Source: Cervus elaphus
Lineage: Eukaryota > Chordata > Mammalia > Artiodactyla > Cervidae
DNA: 64,000 bases
NCBI RefSeq assembly: GCF_910594005.1
Contig: NW_025316721.1
Location: 310,001 to 374,000, forward strand
Direction of reading: 5' to 3'
Shown: in pieces, positions 48,364 through 60,299 of the stretch
Position numbering within the stretch: position 1 is the first letter of the stretch
Layout: each line of letters starts with the position of its first letter
Notes under the pieces: generated by a model
The model's input: only the letters and a program-made list of their open reading frames with translations
Databases searched by the model: none
What the model was told of the DNA's origin: nothing
Program-made: the position numbers and the translations under genes

Positions 48364-49159
48364 TTACCACAAGCACCTCAAGAGGAGGCTTCTCTCAGCT
48401 CTAGGTATGTGAGAGGGACCCTGAGTTTGCGGCCTCAAGTGGAATGGACACTGCGATGCCCTGACGCAAAATAACGCCGGATATCCCTGCAGTGACTTGA
48501 ATGCAGGCTCGTTTTGCATCTCCCAAGATGAAAGGATGTCTGAATCCCCTGTGGGGATCACAGAGAAAGACCTAGTTCCCCAACTCATCGCGACCGGAGG
48601 CCTCACATCCTTTGAAAACTCCAGAGGTACACGGAGATCAGTGCCTCCAAAGGAGACGATGCCTGACTCGTCGTGAAACTTTTTAGGAGTCCCAGGATTC
48701 CTGTGGCACGTGGAAAGGGACCCTTGGTCTCCCGCCTCAGCTCGAAAGGCGTCCCAAATGCCCTGCCAAGCCTCGAGGAGAATCCCGAGTTTTCCCTCGC
48801 AACTAGGCAGGAGTCCTGCCGGCGCTGAACAAACACTTGTGTGGAAGGGCTATCCCCGTCGTAACTCGAGAATATACCCCAGGTTCCCGCCGCAACTCGA
48901 GAAAAACCATGAGACCTCCCCCTCGCCGCGAGATGAGGCCCGATTCCACTGCACTGCGTGCAGAGTAATTCCGTGTTGCACATCACACATGAAAGGAGCC
49001 TTGATTTCCTTGATGGCACTCCAGAGAAACCCCAAGAACACTGTTTCAAGGCTAGAGGGATCCTGAGGTCACTGTAGCAACACGAAAGAGCTCCGTGGAC
49101 CAAAAATCAACTCGAGATGAGAGGTTAGTCCCTGGCTTCGACTCCAGAGGAATACCACC
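48364..49159. repeat. Monomer 61, H/C fused to the tail of a D/B monomer
   Basis: 796 bp. H-left and C-type up to GGGCTATCC (48851). From 48916 (GAGACCTCCCC, GATTCCACTGC, CAGAGTAATTCC) it matches the end of 44386. This fusion turns the six-monomer unit into five. Confidence 0.93.
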
Positions 49160-49955
49160 TAACCACAAGCAGCTCAAGAGGAGGCTTCTCTAAGCTCTAG
49201 GTATGTGAGAGGGACCCTGAGCTTGCGGCCTCAAGTGGAATGAACACCGCGATGCCCTGACTCGAAATAAGGCCGGATATCCCTGCAGTGACTTGAATGC
49301 AGGCTCGTCTTGCATCTCCCAAGATGAAAGGATGTCTGAATGCCCTGTGGAGACCACAGAGAAAGACCTAGTTCCCCACCTCATCGCGACCGGAGGCCTC
49401 ACATCCTTTGAAAACTCCAGAGGTACGCGGAGATCAGTGCCTTCAAAGGAGACGATGCCTGACTCCTCGTGAAACTTGATAGGAGTCCCAGGATTCCTGT
49501 GGCACGTGGAAAGGGACCCTTGGTCTCCCGCCTCAGCTGGAGAGGCGTCCGAATTGCCCTGCCAAGCCGGGAGGAGAATCCCGAGTTGTCCCTCGCAACT
49601 AGGCAGGAGTCCTGACGTCGCTGAACAAACACGTAGGTGGAAGGGCCATCCCCGTCGTAACTCGAAAATATACCCCAGGTTCCCGCCGCAACTCGAGAAA
49701 AACCATGAGACCTCCCCCTCGCCGCGAGATGAGGCCCGATTCCCCTGCACTGCGTGCAGAGCAATTCCGTGTTGCACATCACACATGAAAGGAGCCTTGA
49801 TTTCCTTGATGGCACTCCAGAGAAACCCCAAGAACACTGTTTCAAGGCTAGAGGGATCCTGAGGTCACTGTAGCAACACGAAAGAGCTCCGTGGACCAAA
49901 AATCAACTCGAGATGAGAGGTTAGTCCCTGGCTTCGACTCCAGAGGAATACCACC
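49160..49955. repeat. Monomer 62, type D
   Basis: 796 bp. AACCACAAGCAGCTC as at 45181; GAGCTTGCGG, ACTCGAAAATATAC, GTTCCCGCCG. Starts the third copy. Confidence 0.95.
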
Positions 49956-50750
49956 TTACCACAAGCACCTCAAGAGGAGGCTTCTCTCAGCTCTAGGTAT
50001 GTGAGAGGGACCCTGAGTTTGCGGCCTCAAGTGGAATGGACACCGCGATGCACTGACGTGAAATAAGGCCGGATATCCCTGCAGTGACTTGAATGCAGGC
50101 TCGTCTTGCATATCCCAAGATGAAAGGATGTCTGAATCCCCTGTGGAGACCACAGAGAAAGACCTAGTTCCCCACCTCATGGCGACCGGAAGCCTCACAT
50201 CCTTGGAAAACTCCAGAGGTACGCAGAGATCAGTGCCTCCAAAGGAGACGATGCCTGACTCCTCGTGAAAATTGATAGGAGTCCCAGGATTCCTGTGGCA
50301 CGTGGAAAGGGACCCTTGGTCTCCTGCCTCAGCTGGAGAGGCGTCCCAATTGCCCTGCCAAGCCTCGAGGAGAATCCCGAGTTGTCCCTCGTAACTAGGC
50401 AAGAGTCCTGCCGTCGCTGAAGAAACACGTGGGTGTAAGGGACATCCCCGTCGTAACTCGAGAGTATACCCCAGGATCCCGCCGCAACTCGAGAAAAACC
50501 ATGAGACTTCCCCATCGCCGCGAGATGAGGCCTGATTCCCCTGCACTGCGTGCAGAGCAATTCCGTGTTGCACATCACACATGAAAGGAGCCTTGATTTC
50601 CTTGATGGCACTCCAGAGAAACCCCAAGAACACTGTTTCAAGGCTAGAGGGATCCTGAGGTCACTGTAGCAACACCAAAGAGCTCCGTGGACCAAAGTTC
50701 AACACGAGATGAGAGGTTAGTGCCTGGCTTCGACTCCAGAGGAAACCACC
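49956..50750. repeat. Monomer 63, type E
   Basis: 795 bp. Here the start is ordinary (GCTTCTCTC, GCGGCCTCAAG), with the E markers from CACTGACGTG on. GCATATCCCAAG, CCTCGTAACTAGG, AACACGAGATGAG. Confidence 0.95.
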
Positions 50751-51546
50751 TTACCACAAGCACCTCAAGAGGAGGCTTCTCTCAGCTCTAGGTATGTGAG
50801 AGGGACCCTGAGTTTGCGGCCTCAAGTGGAATGGACACCGCGATGCCCTGACTCGAAATAAGGCCTGATATCCCTGCAGTGACTTGAATGCAGGCTCGTC
50901 TTGCATCTCCCAAGACGAAAGGATGTCTGAATCCCCTGTGGAGACCACAGAGAAAGACCTAGTTCCCCACCTCATTGCGACCGGAAGCCTCACATACTTT
51001 GAAAACTCCAGAGGTACACTGAGATCAGTGCCTCCAAAGGAGACGATGCCTGACTCCTCGTGAAACTTGATAGGAGTCCCAGGATTCCTGCGGCACGTGG
51101 AAAGGGACACTTGGTCTCCCGCCTCAGCTGGAGAGGCGTCCCAATTGCCCTGTCAAACCTCGAGGAGAATCCCGAGTTCTCCCTCGCAACTAGGCAGGAG
51201 TCCTGACGTCGCTGAACAAACACCTGGGTGGAAGGGCCATCCCAGTCGTAACTCGAGAATATAGCACAGGTTCCCGCCGCAACTCGAGAAAAACCATGAG
51301 ACTTCCCCCTCGCCGGGAGATGAGGCCCGATTCCCCTGCACGGCATTCAAAGCAATTCCGTGTTGCACATCAAACATGAAAGGAGCCTTGATTTCCTTGA
51401 TGGCACTCCAGAGAAACCCCAAGAACACTGTTTCAAGGCTAGAGGGATCCTGAGGTCACTGTAGCAACATGAAAGAGCTCCGTGGACCATAAATCAACTG
51501 GAGATTAGAGGTTAGTCCCTGGCTTCGACTCCAGAGGAATACCACC
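50751..51546. repeat. Monomer 64, F/A
   Basis: 796 bp. GGCCTGATAT, ACATACTTTG, CTGCGGCACG, CTGTCAAACC, CACCTGGGTGG, ATATAGCACAGG, GCCGGGAGATG, CGGCATTCAAAG. The array leaves the six-monomer order here. Confidence 0.95.
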
Positions 51547-52342
51547 TTACCACAAGCACCTCAAGGGGAGGCTTCTCTCAGCTCTAGGTATGTGAGAGGG
51601 ACCCTGAGTTTGCAGCCACAAGTGGAATGGACAACGCGATGCCCTGACTGGAAATAAGGCCGGATATCCCTGCAGTGACTTGAATGCAGGCTCGTCTTGC
51701 ATCTGCCAAGACGAAAGGATGTCTGAATTCCCTGTGGAGACCACAGAGAAACACCTAGTTCCCCACCTCATCGCGACCGGAGGCCTCACATCCTTTAAAA
51801 ACTCCAGAGGTACGCGGAGATGAGTGCCTTCAAAGGAGACGATGCCTGACTCCTCGTGAAACTTCTTAGGAGTCCCAGGATTCCTGTGGCACGTGGAAAG
51901 GGACCCTTGGTCTCCCGCCTCAGCTGGAGAGGCGTCCCAATTGCCCTGCCAAGCCTCGAGGAGAATCCCGAGTTGTCCCTCGCAACTACTCAGGAGTCCT
52001 GACGTCGCTGAACAAACACGTGGGTGGAAGGGCCATCCCCGTCGTAACTCGAGAATATACCCCAGGTTCCCGCCGCAACTCGAGAAAAACCATGAGACTT
52101 CCCCCTCGCCGCGAGATGAGGCCCGATTCCCCTGCACTGCATGCAGAGCAATTCCGTGATGCACATCACACATGAAAGGAGCCTTGATTTCCTTGATGGA
52201 ACTCCAGAGAAACCCCAAGAACACTGTTTCAAGGCTAGAGGGATCCTGAGGTCACTGTAGCAACACGAGAGAGCTCCGTGGCCCAAAAATCAACTCGAGA
52301 TGAGAGGTTAGTCCCTGGCTTCGACTCCAGAGGAATATCACC
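51547..52342. repeat. Monomer 65
   Basis: 796 bp. Related to 16564: GCAGCCACAAG, AAACACCTAG, CTTCTTAGG. Private: CTCAAGGGGAGG, ATCTGCCAAG, CTTTAAAAACTCC, GATGAGTGCC, CTACTCAGGAG, GTGATGCACATC. Confidence 0.95.
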
Positions 52343-53138
52343 TTACCACATACACGTCAAGAGGAGGCTTCTCTCAGCTCTATGTATGTGAGAGAGACCC
52401 TGATTTTGCGGCCGCAAGTGGAATGGACACTGCGATGCCCTGACTCGAAATAAGGCCGGATATCCCTGCAGTGACTTGAATGCAGGCTCGTCTTGCATCT
52501 CCCAAGACGAAAGGATGTCTGAATCCCCTGTGGAGACCACAGAGAAAAACCTAGTTCCCCACCTCACCGTGACCGGAGGCCTCACATCCTTTGAAAACTC
52601 CAGAGGTACGCGGAGATCAGTGCCTCCAAAGGAAACGATGCCTGATTCCTCGTGAAACTTGATAGGAGTCCCGGAATTCCTGTGGCACGTGGAAAGGGAC
52701 CTTTGGTCTCCCGCCTCAGCTGAAGAGGCGTCCCAATTGCCCTGCCAAGCCTCGAGGAGAATCCCGAGTTGTCCCTCACAACTAGGCAGGAGTCCTGACG
52801 TCGCTGAACAAACACGTGTGTGGAAGGGCCATCCCCGTCGTAACTCGAGAATATATCCCAGGTTTCCGCCGCAATTCGAGAAAAACCATGAGACTTCCCC
52901 CTCGCCGCGAGATGAGGCCCGATTCCCCTGCACTGCGTGCAGAGCAATTCCGTCTTGAACATCACACATGAAAGGAGCCTTGATTTCCTTGATGGCACTC
53001 CAGAGAAACCCCAAGAACACTGTTTCAAGGCTAGAGGGATCCTGAGGTCACTGTAGCAACACGAAAGAGCTCCGTGGACCAAAAATCAACTCGAGATGAG
53101 AGGTTAGTCCCTGGCTTCGACTCCAGAGGAATACCACC
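52343..53138. repeat. Monomer 66
   Basis: 796 bp. CACATACACGTC, GAGAGAGACC, GCGGCCGCAAG (NotI), CACCGTGACCGG, GGAAACGATG, CCCGGAATTCC (EcoRI site), GGACCTTTGG, GCTGAAGAGG, GTCTTGAAC. Confidence 0.95.
52408..52415. other. NotI site (GCGGCCGC) private to one monomer
   Basis: A single substitution turns the usual GCGGCCTC or GCGGCCAC into GCGGCCGC in the monomer at 52343. I saw no other copy in the window, so this rare-cutter site is a physical landmark in otherwise repetitive DNA. Confidence 0.85.
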
Positions 53139-53934
53139 TTCCCACAAGCACCTCAAGAGGAGGCTTCTCTCAGCTCTAGGTATGTGAGAGGGACCCTGAG
53201 TTTGTGGCCTCAAGTGGAATGGACACCGCGATGCCCTGACTCGAAATAAGGCCGGATATCCCTGCAGTGACTTGAATGCCGGCTCGTCTTGCATCTCCCA
53301 AGACGAAAGGATGTCTGAATCCCCTGTGGAGACCACAGAGAAAGACCTAGTTCCCCACCTCATCGCGACCGGAGGCCTCACATCTTTTGAAAACTCCAGA
53401 GGTACGCGGAGATCAGTGCCTCCAAAGGAGACAATGCCTGACTCCTCGTGAAACTTGATAGGAGTCCCAGGATTCCTGTGGCACGTGGAAAGGGACTCTT
53501 GGTCTCCGGCCTCAGCTCGAGAGGCGTCCCAAATGCCCTGCCAAGCCTCGAGGAGAATCCCGAGTTTTCCCTCGCAAATAGGCAGGAGTCCTGCCGTCGC
53601 TGAACAAACACTTGTGTGGAAGGGCTATCCCCGTCGTAACTCGAGAATATACCCCAGGTTCCCGCCGAAACTCGAGAAAAACCATGAGACTTCCCCCTCG
53701 CCGTGAGATGAGGCCCGATTCCCCTGCACTGCGTGCAGAGCAATTCCGTGTTGCACATCACACATGAAAGGAGCCTTGATTTCCTTGATGGCACTCCAGA
53801 GAAACCCCAAGAACACTGTTTCAAGGCTAGAGGCATCCTGAGGTCACTTTAGCAACACGAAAGAGCTCCGTGGACCAAAAATCAACTCGAGATGAGAGGT
53901 TAGTCCCTGGCTTCGACTACAGAGGAATACCACC
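53139..53934. repeat. Monomer 67, type C
   Basis: 796 bp. The landmark is altered to TCCCACAAG. GTTTGTGGCC, GCCGGCTCG, ACATCTTTTG, AGCTCGAGAGG, CGCAAATAGGC, CACTTGTGTGG, GAGGCATCC, CACTTTAGC. Confidence 0.95.
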
Positions 53935-54730
53935 TTACCACAAGCACCTCAAGAGGAGGCTTCTCTCAGCTCTAGGTATGTGAGAGGGACCCTGAGTTTG
54001 CGGCCACAAGTGGAATGGACACCGCGATGCACTGACGTGAAATAAGGCCGGATATCCCTGCAGTGACTTGAATGCCGGCTCGTCTTGCATCTCCCAAGAC
54101 GAAAGGATGTCTGAATCCCCTGTGGAGACCACAGAAAAACACCTAGTTCCCCACCTCATCGCGACCGGAGGCCTCACATCTTTTGAAAACTCCAGAGGTA
54201 CGCGGAGATCAGTGCCTCCAAAGGAGACGATGCCTGACTCCTCGTGAAACTTGATAGGAGTCCCAGGATTCCTGTGGAACGTGGAAAGGGACCCTTGGTC
54301 TCCCGCCTCAGCTCGAGAGGCGTCCCAAATGCCCTGCCAAGCCTCGAGGAGAATCCCGAGTTTTCCCTCGCAACTAGGCAAGAGTCCTGCCGTCGCTGAA
54401 CAAACACGTGGGTGGAAGGGCCATCCCCGTCGTAACTCGAGAATATACCCCAGGTTCCCGCCGCAACTCGAGAAAAACCATGAGACTTCCCCCTCGCCGC
54501 GAGATGAGGCCAGATTCCCCTGCACTGCGTGCAGAGCAATTCCGTGTTGCACATCACACATGAAAGGAGCCTTGATTTCCTTGATGGCACTCCAGAGAAA
54601 CTCCAAGAACACTGTTTCAAGGCTAGAGGCATCCTGAGGTCACTTTAGCAACACGAAAGAGCTCCGTGGACCAAAAATCAACTCGAGATGAGAGGTTAGT
54701 TCCTGGCTTCGACTCCAGAGGAATACCACC
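53935..54730. repeat. Monomer 68, E-left/C-right
   Basis: 796 bp. CACTGACGTG and GCCGGCTCG, then AGCTCGAGAGG and CCCAAATGCC but CACGTGGGTGG. GAGGCCAGATTCC and GAAACTCCAAG are shared with 54731. Private: GTGGAACGTGG. Confidence 0.95.
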
Positions 54731-55526
54731 TTACCACAAGCACCTCAAGAGGAGGCTTCTCTCAGCTCTAGGTATGTGAGAGGGACCCTGAGTTTGCGGC
54801 CTCAAGTGGAAAGGACACCGCGATGCCCTGACTCAAAATAAGGCCGGATATCCCTGCAGTGACTTGAATGCCGGCTCGTCTTGCATCTCCCAAGACGAAA
54901 GGATGTCTGAATCCCCTGTGGAGACCACAGAAAAACACCTAGTTCCCCACCTCATCGCGACCGGAGGCCTCACATCTTTTGAAAACTCCAGAGGTACGCG
55001 GAGATCAGTGCCTCCAAAGGAGACGATGCCTGACTCCTCGTGAAACTTGATAGGAGTCCCAGGATTCCTGTGGCACGTGGAAAGGGACCCTTGGTCTCCC
55101 GCCTCAGCTCGAGAGGCGTCCCAAATGCCCTGCCAAGCCTCGAGGAGAATCCCGAGTTTTCCCTCGCAACTAGGCAAGAGTCCTGCCGTCGCTGAACAAA
55201 CACGTGGGTGGAAGGGCCATCCCCGTCGTAACTCGAGAATATACCCCAGGTTCCCGCCGCAACTCGAGAAAAACCATGAGACTTCCCCCTCGCCGCGAGA
55301 TGAGGCCAGATTCCCCTGCACTGCGTGCAGAGCAATTCCGTGTTGCACATCACACATGAAAGGAGCCTTGATTTCCTTGATGGCACTCCAGAGAAACTCC
55401 AAGAACACTGTTTCAAGGCTAGAGGCATCCTGAGGTCACTTTAGCAACACGAAAGAGCTCCGTGGACCAAAAATCAACTCGAGATGAGAGGTTAGTTCCT
55501 GGCTTCGACTCCAGAGGAATACCACC
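54731..55526. repeat. Monomer 69, D-left/C-right
   Basis: 796 bp. The left has GGAAAGGACACC and GACTCAAAAT. From about 54,850 onward it is nearly identical to the preceding monomer at an offset of 796 bp. Confidence 0.95.
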
Positions 55527-56321
55527 TTACCACAAGCACCTCAAGAGGAGGCTTCTCTCAGCTCTAGGTATGTGAGAGGGACCATGAGTTTGCGGCCTCA
55601 AGTGGAAAGGACACCGCGATGCCCTGACTCAAAATAAGGCCGGATATCCCTACAGTGACTTGAATGCCGGCTCGTCTTGCATCTCCCAAGACGAAAGGAT
55701 GTCTGAATCCCCTGTGGAGACCACAGAGAAAGACCTAGTTCCCCACCTCATCGCGACCGGAGGCCTCACATCCTTTGAAAACTCCAGAGGTACGCGGAGA
55801 TCAGTGCCTCCAAAGGAGACAATGCCTGACTCCTCGTGAAACTTGATAGGAGTCCCAGGATTCCTGTGGCACGTGGAAAGGAACCCTTGGTCTTCCACTC
55901 AGCTGGAGAGGCGATCCAATTGCCCTGCCAATCCTCGAGGATAATCCCGAGATGTACCTCGCAACTAGGCATGAGTCCTGACGTCGCTGAATAAACACGT
56001 GGGTGGAAGGGTCATCCCCGTCGTAACTCGAGAATATACCCCAGGTTCCCGCCGCAACTCGAGAAAAACCATGAGTCTTCCCCCTCGCCGCGAGATGAGG
56101 CGCGATTCCCCTGCACTGCATGCAGAGCAATTCCGTGTTGCACATCACACATGAAAGGAGCCTTGATTTCCTTGATGGCACTCCAGAGAAACCCCAAGAA
56201 CACTGTTTCAAGGCTAGAGGGATCCTGAGGTCACTGTAGCAACACGAAAGAGCTCCGTGGACCAAAAATCAACTCGAGATGAGAGGTTAGTCCCTGGCTT
56301 CGACTCCAGAGGAATACCACC
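55527..56321. repeat. Monomer 70, D-left/B-right
   Basis: 795 bp. GACCATGAGTTTG, CCCTACAGTG (PstI site lost), TTCCACTCAG, GATGTACCTCG, CATGAGTCTT, GAGGCGCGATT, dyad mismatch CTGCATGCAG. Confidence 0.95.
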
Positions 56322-57117
56322 TAACCACAAGCACCTCAAGAGGAGGCTTCTCTCAGCTCTAGGTATGTGAGAGGGACCCTGAGTTTGCGGCCTCAAGTGG
56401 AATGGACACCGTGATGCCCTGATTCGAAATAAGGCCGGATATCCCTGCAGTGACTTGAATGCAGGCTCGTTTTGCATCTCCCAAGATGAAAGGATGTCTG
56501 AATCCCCTGTGGAGACCACAGAGAAAGACCTAGTTCCCCACCTCATCGCGATCGGAGGCCTCACATCCTTTGAAAATTCCAGAGGTACGCGGAGATCAGT
56601 GCCTTCAAAGGAGACGATGCCTGACTCCTCGTGAAACTTGATAGGAGTCCCAGGATTCCTGTGGCACGTGGAAAGGGACCCTTGGTCTCCCGCCTCAGCT
56701 GGAGAGGCGTCCCAATTGCCCTGCCAAGCCTCGAGGAGAATCCCGAGTTGTCCCTCGCAACTAGGCAGGAGTCCTGACGTCGCTGAACAAACACGTAGGT
56801 GGAAGGGCCATCCCCGTCGTAACTCGAGAATATACCCCAGGTTCCCGCCGCAACTCGAGAAAAACCATGAGACTTCCCCCTCGCCGCGAGATGAGGCCCG
56901 ATTCCCCTGCACTGCGTGCAGAGCAATTCCGTGTTGCACATCACACATGAAAGGAGCCTTGATTTCCTTGATGGCACTCCAGAGAAACCCCAAGAACACT
57001 GTTTCAAGGATGGAGGGATCCTGAGGTCACTGTAGCAACACGAAAGAGCTCCGTGGACCAAAAATCAACTCGAGGTGAGAGGTTAGTCCCTGGCTTCGAC
57101 TCCAGAGGAATACCACC
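56322..57117. repeat. Monomer 71
   Basis: 796 bp. AACCACAAGCACC, CACCGTGATG, GATTCGAAAT, CTCGTTTTGC, GCGATCGGAGG, AAAATTCCAG, CACGTAGGTGG, AAGGATGGAGG, CTCGAGGTGAG. Confidence 0.95.
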
Positions 57118-57912
57118 TTACCACAAGCACCTCAAGAGGAGGCTTCTCTCAGCTCTAGCTATGTGAGAGGGACCCTGAGTTTGCGGCCACAAGTGGAATG
57201 GACACCGCGATGCACTGACGTGAAATAAGGCCGGATATCCCTGCAGTGACTTGAATGCAGGCTCGTCTTGCATCTCCCAAGACGAATGGATGTCTGAATC
57301 CCCTGTGGAGACCACAGAGAAAGACCTAGTTCCCCACCTCATCGCGACCGGAGGCCTCACATCCTTTTAAAACTCCAGAGGTACGCAGAGATCAGTGCCT
57401 CCAAAGAAGACGATGCCTGATTCCTCGTGCAACTTGATAGGAGTCCCAGGATTCCTGTGGCACGTGGAAAGGAACCCTTGGTCTCCCACTCAGCTGGAGA
57501 GGCGATCCAATTGCCCTGCCAATCCTCGAGGATAATTCCGAGTTGTCCCTCGCAACTAGGCATGAGTCCTGACGTCGCTGAATAAACACGTGGTTGGAAG
57601 GGTCATCCCCGTCGTAACTCGAGAATATACCCCAGGTTCCCGCCGCAACTCGAGAAAAACCATGAGACTTCCCCCTCGCCGCGAGATGAGGCCCGATTCC
57701 CCTGCACTGCGTGCAGAGCAATTCCGTGTTGCACATCACACATGAAAGGAGCCTTGATTTCCTTGATGGCACTCCAGAGAAACCCCAAGAACACTGTTTC
57801 AAGGCTAGAGGGATCCTGAGGTCACTGTAGCAACACGAAAGAGCTCCGTGGACCAAAAATCAACTCGAGATGAGAGGTTAGTCCCTGGCTTCGACTCCAG
57901 AGGAATACCACC
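57118..57912. repeat. Monomer 72, E-left/B-right
   Basis: 795 bp. CACTGACGTG, GACGAATGG, CCTTTTAAAACTCC, GTGCAACTTG, TCCCACTCAG, GGATAATTCCGAG, CACGTGGTTGG (B subtype as at 30882). Confidence 0.95.
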
Positions 57913-58708
57913 TTACCACAAGCACCTCAAGAGGAGGCTTCTCTCAGCTCTAGGTATGTGAGAGGGACCCTGAGTTTGCGGCCTCAAGTGGAAAGGACAC
58001 CGCGATGCCCTGACTCGAAATAAGGCCGGATATCCCTGCAGTGACTTGAATGCAGGCTCGTCTTGCATCTCCCAAGATGAAAGGATGTCTGAATCCCCTG
58101 TGGAGACCACAGAGAAAGACCTAGTTTCCCACCTCATCGCAACCAGAGGCCTCACATCCATTGAAAACTCCAGAGGTATGCGGAGATCAGTGCCTCCAAA
58201 GGAGACGATGCCTGACTCCTCGTGAAACTTGATAGGAGTAACAGGATTCCTGTGGCACGTGGAAAGGGACCCGTGGTCTCCCGCCTCAGCTGGAGAGGCG
58301 TCCGAATTGCCCTGCCAAGCCGGGAGGAGAATCCCGAGTTGTCCCTCGCAACTAGGCAGGAGTCCTGACGTCACTGAACAAACACGTGGGTGGAAGGGAC
58401 ATCCCCGTCGTAACTCGAGAATATACCCCAGGTTCCCGCCGCAACTCGAGAAAAACCATGAGACCTCCCCCTGGCCGCGAGATGAGGCCCGATTCCACTG
58501 CACTGCATGCAGAGTAGTTCCGTGTTGCACATCACACATGAAAGGAGCCTTGATTTCCTTGATGGCACTCCAGAGAAACCCCAAGAACACTGTTTCAAGG
58601 CTAGAGGGAACCTGAGGTCACTGTAGCAACACGAAAGAGCTCCGTGGACCAAAAATCATCTCGAGATGAGAGGTTAGTCCCTGGCTTCGACTCCAGAGGA
58701 ATACCACC
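57913..58708. repeat. Monomer 73, type D
   Basis: 796 bp. TAGTTTCCC, CGCAACCAGAGG, ACATCCATTG, GGAGTAACAGG, CCCGTGGTC, GTCCGAATT, GCCGGGAGG, TGACGTCACTG, CCTGGCCGCG, CAGAGTAGTTCC. The counterpart is 61095. Confidence 0.95.
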
Positions 58709-59504
58709 TTACCACAAGCACCTCAAGAGGAGGCTTCTCTCAGCTCTAGGTATGTGAGAGGGACCCTGAGTTTGCGGCCTCAAGTGGAATGGACACCGCG
58801 ATGCCCTGACTCGAAATAAGGCCGGATATCCCTGCAGTGACTTGAATGCAGGCTCGTCTTGCATCTCCCAAGATGAAAGGATGTCTGAATCCCCTGTGGA
58901 GACCACAGAGAAAGACCTAGTTCCCCACCTCATCGCGACCGGAGGCCTCACATCCTTTGAAAACTCCAGAGGTACGCGGAGATCAGTGCCTTCAAAGGAG
59001 ACGATGCCTGACTCCTCGTGAAACTTGATAGGAGTCCCAGGATGCCTGTGGCACGTGGAAAGGGAGCCTTGGTCTCCCGCCTCAGCTGGAGAGGTGTCCC
59101 AATTGCCCTGCCAAGCCTCGAGGAGAATCCCGAGTTGTCCCTCGCAACTAGGCAGGAGTCCTGCCGTCGCTGAACAAACACGTGTGTGGAAGGGCCATCC
59201 CCGTCGTAACTGGAGAATATCCCCCAGGTTCCCGCCGCAACTCGAGAAAAATCATGAGACTTCCCCCTCGCCGCGAGATGAGGCCCGATTCCCCTGCACT
59301 GCGTGCAGAGCAATTCCGTGTTGCACATCACACATGAAAGGAGCCTTGATTTCCTTGATGGCACTCCAGAGAAACCCCAAGAACACTGTTTCAAGGCTAG
59401 AGGGATCCTGAGGTCACAGTAGCAAAACGAAAGAGCTCCGTGGACCAAGAATCAACTCGAGTTGAGAGGTTAGTCCCTGGCTTCGACTCCAGAGGTATAC
59501 CACC
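58709..59504. repeat. Monomer 74, type G
   Basis: 796 bp. GGATGCCTG, GGGAGCC, GAGAGGTGTCCC, AACTGGAGAATATCC, CACAGTAGCAAAACG, GAGTTGAGAGG. The counterparts are 31677 and 61891. Confidence 0.95.
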
Positions 59505-60299
59505 TTACCACAAGCACCTCAAGAGGAGGCTTCTCTCAGCTCTAAGTATGTGAGAGGGACCCTGAGTTTGCGGCCTCAAGTGGAATGGACACCGCGATGC
59601 CTTGACTCGAAATAAGGCCGGATATCCATGCAGTGACTTGAATGCAGGCTCGTCTTGCATCTCCCAAGGCGAAAGGATGTCTGAATCCCCTGTGGGACCA
59701 CAGTGAAAGAACTAGTACCCCACCTCATCGCGACCGGAGGCCTCACATCCTTTGAAAACTCCAGAGGTACGTGGAGATCAGTGCCTCCAAAGGAGACGAT
59801 GCCTGACTCCTCGTGAAACTTGATAGGAGTTCCAGGATTCCTGTGGCACGTGGAAAGGGACCCTTGGTCTCCCGCCTCAGCTGGAGAGGCGTCCCAATTG
59901 CCCTGCCAAGCCTCGAGGAGAATCCCGAGTTGTCCCTCGCAACTAGGCAGGAGTCCTGACGTCGCTGAACAAACACGTGTGTGGAAGGGCCATCCCCGTC
60001 GTAACTCGAGAATATACCCCAGGTTCCCGCCGCAACTCGAGAAAAACCATGAGACTTCCCCCTCGCCGCGAGATGAGGCCAGATTCCCCTGCACTGCGTG
60101 CAGAGCAATTCCGTGTTGCACATCACACATGAAAGGAGCCTTGATTTCCTTGATGGCACTCCAGAGAAACCCCAAGAACACTGTTTCAAGGCTAGAGGCA
60201 TCCTGAGGTCACTTTAGCAACACGAAAGAGCTCCGTGGACCAAAAATCAACTCGAGATGAGAGGTTAGTTCCTGGCTTCGACTCCAGAGGAATACCACC
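59505..60299. repeat. Monomer 75
   Basis: 795 bp; one base is lost at CTGTGGGACC. The left (CTAAGTATG, CCCAAGGCG, CAGTGAAAGAAC) matches 32473. The end (GAGGCCAGATTCC, GAGGCATCC, CACTTTAGC) matches 54731. Confidence 0.95.

Larger units (their letters stand above)
40407..51000. repeat. Six-monomer higher-order repeat with a contracted five-monomer copy
   Basis: Monomers at 40407, 41203, 41998, 42794, 43590 and 44386 have types D, E, F, A, H/C and D/B. Copy 2 (45181, 45977, 46772, 47568, 48364) repeats D, E, F, A at an offset of 4774 bp. It then fuses the H/C and D/B monomers into one, giving five. Copy 3 starts at 49160 (offset 3979) with D, E and the left of F. Shared private markers include AACCACAAGCAGCTC at 45182 and 49161, and TTTTAAAATTCC at 42246 and 47020. 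Confidence 0.87.
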
